Shown here: positions 4,391 to 5,941 of the stretch, piece by piece
How the letters are laid out: the number at the start of each line of letters is the position of its first letter
Numbering within the stretch: position 1 is the first letter of the stretch
DNA from: Ignavibacteria bacterium UBA6906
GTDB lineage: Bacteria; Bacteroidota; Ignavibacteria; UBA10030; UBA6906
Assembly (NCBI GenBank): GCA_002451155.1
Contig: DKBG01000085.1
Span: 2,311-8,251 of the forward strand
DNA: 5,941 nucleotides
Direction of reading: 5' to 3'
Program-made: the position numbers and the translations under genes
The notes under the pieces: generated by a model
The model's database searches: none
What the model was told of the DNA's origin: nothing
The model's input: the letters and a program-made list of their open reading frames with translations, nothing else

Positions 4391-5941
4391 ATGCAACGCA
4401 AGCTTTTCTTCGTTCTCGTCCTGACGGTCCTGATTCCGACCGTCCTCTTTGCCGCTGGGAAAATCAGAGGCAAGGTGACGGATGCCGGAACGGGTGAGGC
4501 TCTCGTCGGCGCAAACGTTGTCGTGGTCGGTACCACAATGGGTGCCGCGACGAACGTCGCTGGTGAATTCCTCATCCTGAACGTCCCGGTAGGAACCTAC
4601 ACGCTCCGGACGAGCTACGTAGGCTATCAGATGATCACGCTGAGTAATATCCGCATCAACGAAGACCTGACGTCGGAGGCGAACTTCGCCCTCCCGGCAG
4701 AAGGCGTGACCGTCGGAACGGTGGAGATCGTGGCCGAGCGGCCACTGATCAACAAGAGCGCGACAAACGCCGTCCGGATCGTTGACAATGAATTCTTCGA
4801 CAAGATCCCCGCAAGGGGTGTCGGAGCGGCCATTGCCATCCAGCCCGGCGTTGTCGTGCAGGGTGGCGCTGTCTACATCCGCGGCGGACGCCCTGATGAG
4901 GTTGGCTACCGCGTCGATGGAGTGAATGTGACCAACATCGTCGGTGGTGGCAGCGGCCTCTATACGACCGCTGAAGCTGTCGAACAGATCACGGTCCAGG
5001 CGGGCGGATTCAGCGCCGAATTTGGCGGCGCGAACGCCGGTATCATCCAGTCTCAGCTGCGGACAGGGAGCCCCGAGCGGTGGAAGGGGACAGTCCTTAT
5101 GGAGACTGACAATTTCGTCGAGCAGCAGAAGAGCTACATGGGCGGATACAGCTACGGGTACTCCGATCTCACCGCCACAGCCGGCGGACCGCTTCTCGGC
5201 AGGACGCTCAGGTTCTTCGGTTCGGTACAGAACACGTTCTATCGTGATCCGTCAGTTGCAGTCCGGGAGCCGTATGAGTTCACGAATGTTGTGACGGATC
5301 CGATCCTTACGGCGGCGCATCCTACAGTCTCTCGTAGAGACACGATTCCCATGGTCAGCGTCGGAGGGAACGCGCTGGGCGGCATGAGCAATCGCTGGGC
5401 ATTTGCCGGGACCCTTCTCCTCGACATGGGGAACTGGCAGGTTCGGGGTTCGGGAACGTACAGCATGCTCGAAACCCGAAACCAGACAGCCTGGACTTCC
5501 TATCTGAACCAGGACCGTCTCGGTCTGAACCAGTCGCAGAACGGAATCGGCAATCTGAAACTTTCCTACATCTTCAGTCCGACGACCTTCCTCGAGGTGA
5601 ACGGGAACTACTACCTCTCAACCGGAAAGACAATGGATCCCTATCTGCAAGGAGATCTCTTTGCGTATGGTGACTCACTCCGGAACGCAGAACTCGGGTT
5701 CCCGATGTACCGGCAGGGCGTGGGATATGGCAACTACACGTTCTACAACGGTGCCATTCCGGCAATGAACCAGTACGGTACTGTTCTTGTGAACTATGCG
5801 AAGAACAGGACAGAATCCCTCGGAGGAAAGGCTGACTTCACAACCCAGTTGAAGCAGCATGAGCTGAAGATCGGAGGCGAATATACGCGCTATACTATTC
5901 GGAACTACGCGCCAACGAACATGGTAGCCTGGGCGCGGTAC
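4391..5941 (+). CDS. TonB-dependent outer-membrane receptor with carboxypeptidase-regulatory-like domain, 3'-truncated
   Basis: The frame is open for 517 codons to the window edge. Residues 1-21 are a Sec signal peptide: MQRK, a hydrophobic core LFFVLVLTVLIPTVLFA, and likely cleavage before A22. Residues of about 24-101 are a CarboxypepD_reg-like beta-sandwich (KIRGKVTDAGTGEALVGANV, GEFLILNVPVGTYTLRTSYVGYQ). A linker, VEIVAERPLI (111-120), may serve as the TonB box. The plug domain follows, with NAVRIVDNEFFDKIPARGV, YIRGGRPDEVGYRVDGVNVTN and EQITVQAGGFSAEFGGANAGIIQ. After about residue 225, alternating aromatic and polar strands fit the start of the 22-strand barrel. Such receptors commonly exceed 900 residues, so about half is missing. 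They import large or scarce nutrients using TonB energy. The ligand cannot be named, since no SusD-like partner or substrate-specific neighbour is visible. The gene has a strong ribosome-binding site and a long, structured leader. Confidence 0.93.
   Translation, partial: MQRKLFFVLVLTVLIPTVLFAAGKIRGKVTDAGTGEALVGANVVVVGTTMGAATNVAGEFLILNVPVGTYTLRTSYVGYQMITLSNIRINEDLTSEANFALPAEGVTVGTVEIVAERPLINKSATNAVRIVDNEFFDKIPARGVGAAIAIQPGVVVQGGAVYIRGGRPDEVGYRVDGVNVTNIVGGGSGLYTTAEAVEQITVQAGGFSAEFGGANAGIIQSQLRTGSPERWKGTVLMETDNFVEQQKSYMGGYSYGYSDLTATAGGPLLGRTLRFFGSVQNTFYRDPSVAVREPYEFTNVVTDPILTAAHPTVSRRDTIPMVSVGGNALGGMSNRWAFAGTLLLDMGNWQVRGSGTYSMLETRNQTAWTSYLNQDRLGLNQSQNGIGNLKLSYIFSPTTFLEVNGNYYLSTGKTMDPYLQGDLFAYGDSLRNAELGFPMYRQGVGYGNYTFYNGAIPAMNQYGTVLVNYAKNRTESLGGKADFTTQLKQHELKIGGEYTRYTIRNYAPTNMVAWARY

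Noticed and set aside
4174..4497. Cys-rich plus-strand frame running through the leader into the receptor gene (ATG at 4300)
   Set aside because: The ATG at 4300 has no ribosome-binding site, the first part overlaps the terminator and hairpin, and the last third is out of frame inside the secure receptor signal peptide and first domain.
4186..4575. Minus-strand 129-codon frame across the leader and receptor start
   Set aside because: It starts opposite the receptor domain, has no visible promoter or ribosome-binding site, and reads as a shadow of the receptor gene.
4944..5294. Alternative plus-strand frame inside the receptor gene
   Set aside because: The Arg/Ser-rich translation has no recognisable domain, and the overlapping frame encodes a clear TonB plug.

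Overview
The window carries five protein-coding genes, all on the plus strand: the 3' part of rplQ (ribosomal protein L17), engB/ysxC (ribosome-assembly GTPase), a class V PLP aminotransferase, serA (long-form D-3-phosphoglycerate dehydrogenase), and the 5' part of a TonB-dependent outer-membrane receptor. The DNA is GC-rich. The receptor has an N-terminal carboxypeptidase-regulatory-like domain in front of its plug, and L17 has a long C-terminal extension. This combination suggests a Gram-negative member of the FCB group (Bacteroidota/Chlorobiota/Ignavibacteriota-like). Clear AAGGAGG-type ribosome-binding sites and a near-consensus TTGACA/TATATT promoter argue against a typical Bacteroides-like lineage, where such signals are rare. 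The taxonomic call is an inference from protein style only.

Layout. Positions 1-1127 are the translation end of a ribosomal-protein operon: rplQ is followed 25 nt later by engB. Positions 1201-3990 look like a serine/glyoxylate metabolism pair. The aminotransferase ends 69 nt before serA, which has its own ribosome-binding site. SerA oxidises 3-phosphoglycerate to 3-phosphohydroxypyruvate, and the aminotransferase could either take the next step (to phosphoserine) or interconvert serine, glyoxylate, alanine and pyruvate. No serC or serB is visible.

Positions 3991-4390 are a 400-nt non-coding gap and the least ordinary part of the window. In order it holds an AT-rich inverted repeat, a sigma70-type promoter (TTGACA, 17 nt, TATATT), a C-rich and G-poor tract, an 11-base near-perfect Shine-Dalgarno sequence with no convincing gene behind it, a hairpin followed by a T run (intrinsic terminator), a two-tier hairpin, and finally the strong ribosome-binding site of the receptor gene. 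The receptor mRNA leader would be about 320 nt if it starts at this promoter. It could act as an attenuator or regulatory leader, or the first part could be a separate small RNA of about 160 nt. Both readings are inferences from sequence.

Positions 4391-5941 encode the first 517 residues of the receptor, which runs off the right edge. No mobile element, CRISPR array, tRNA or rRNA gene is visible.
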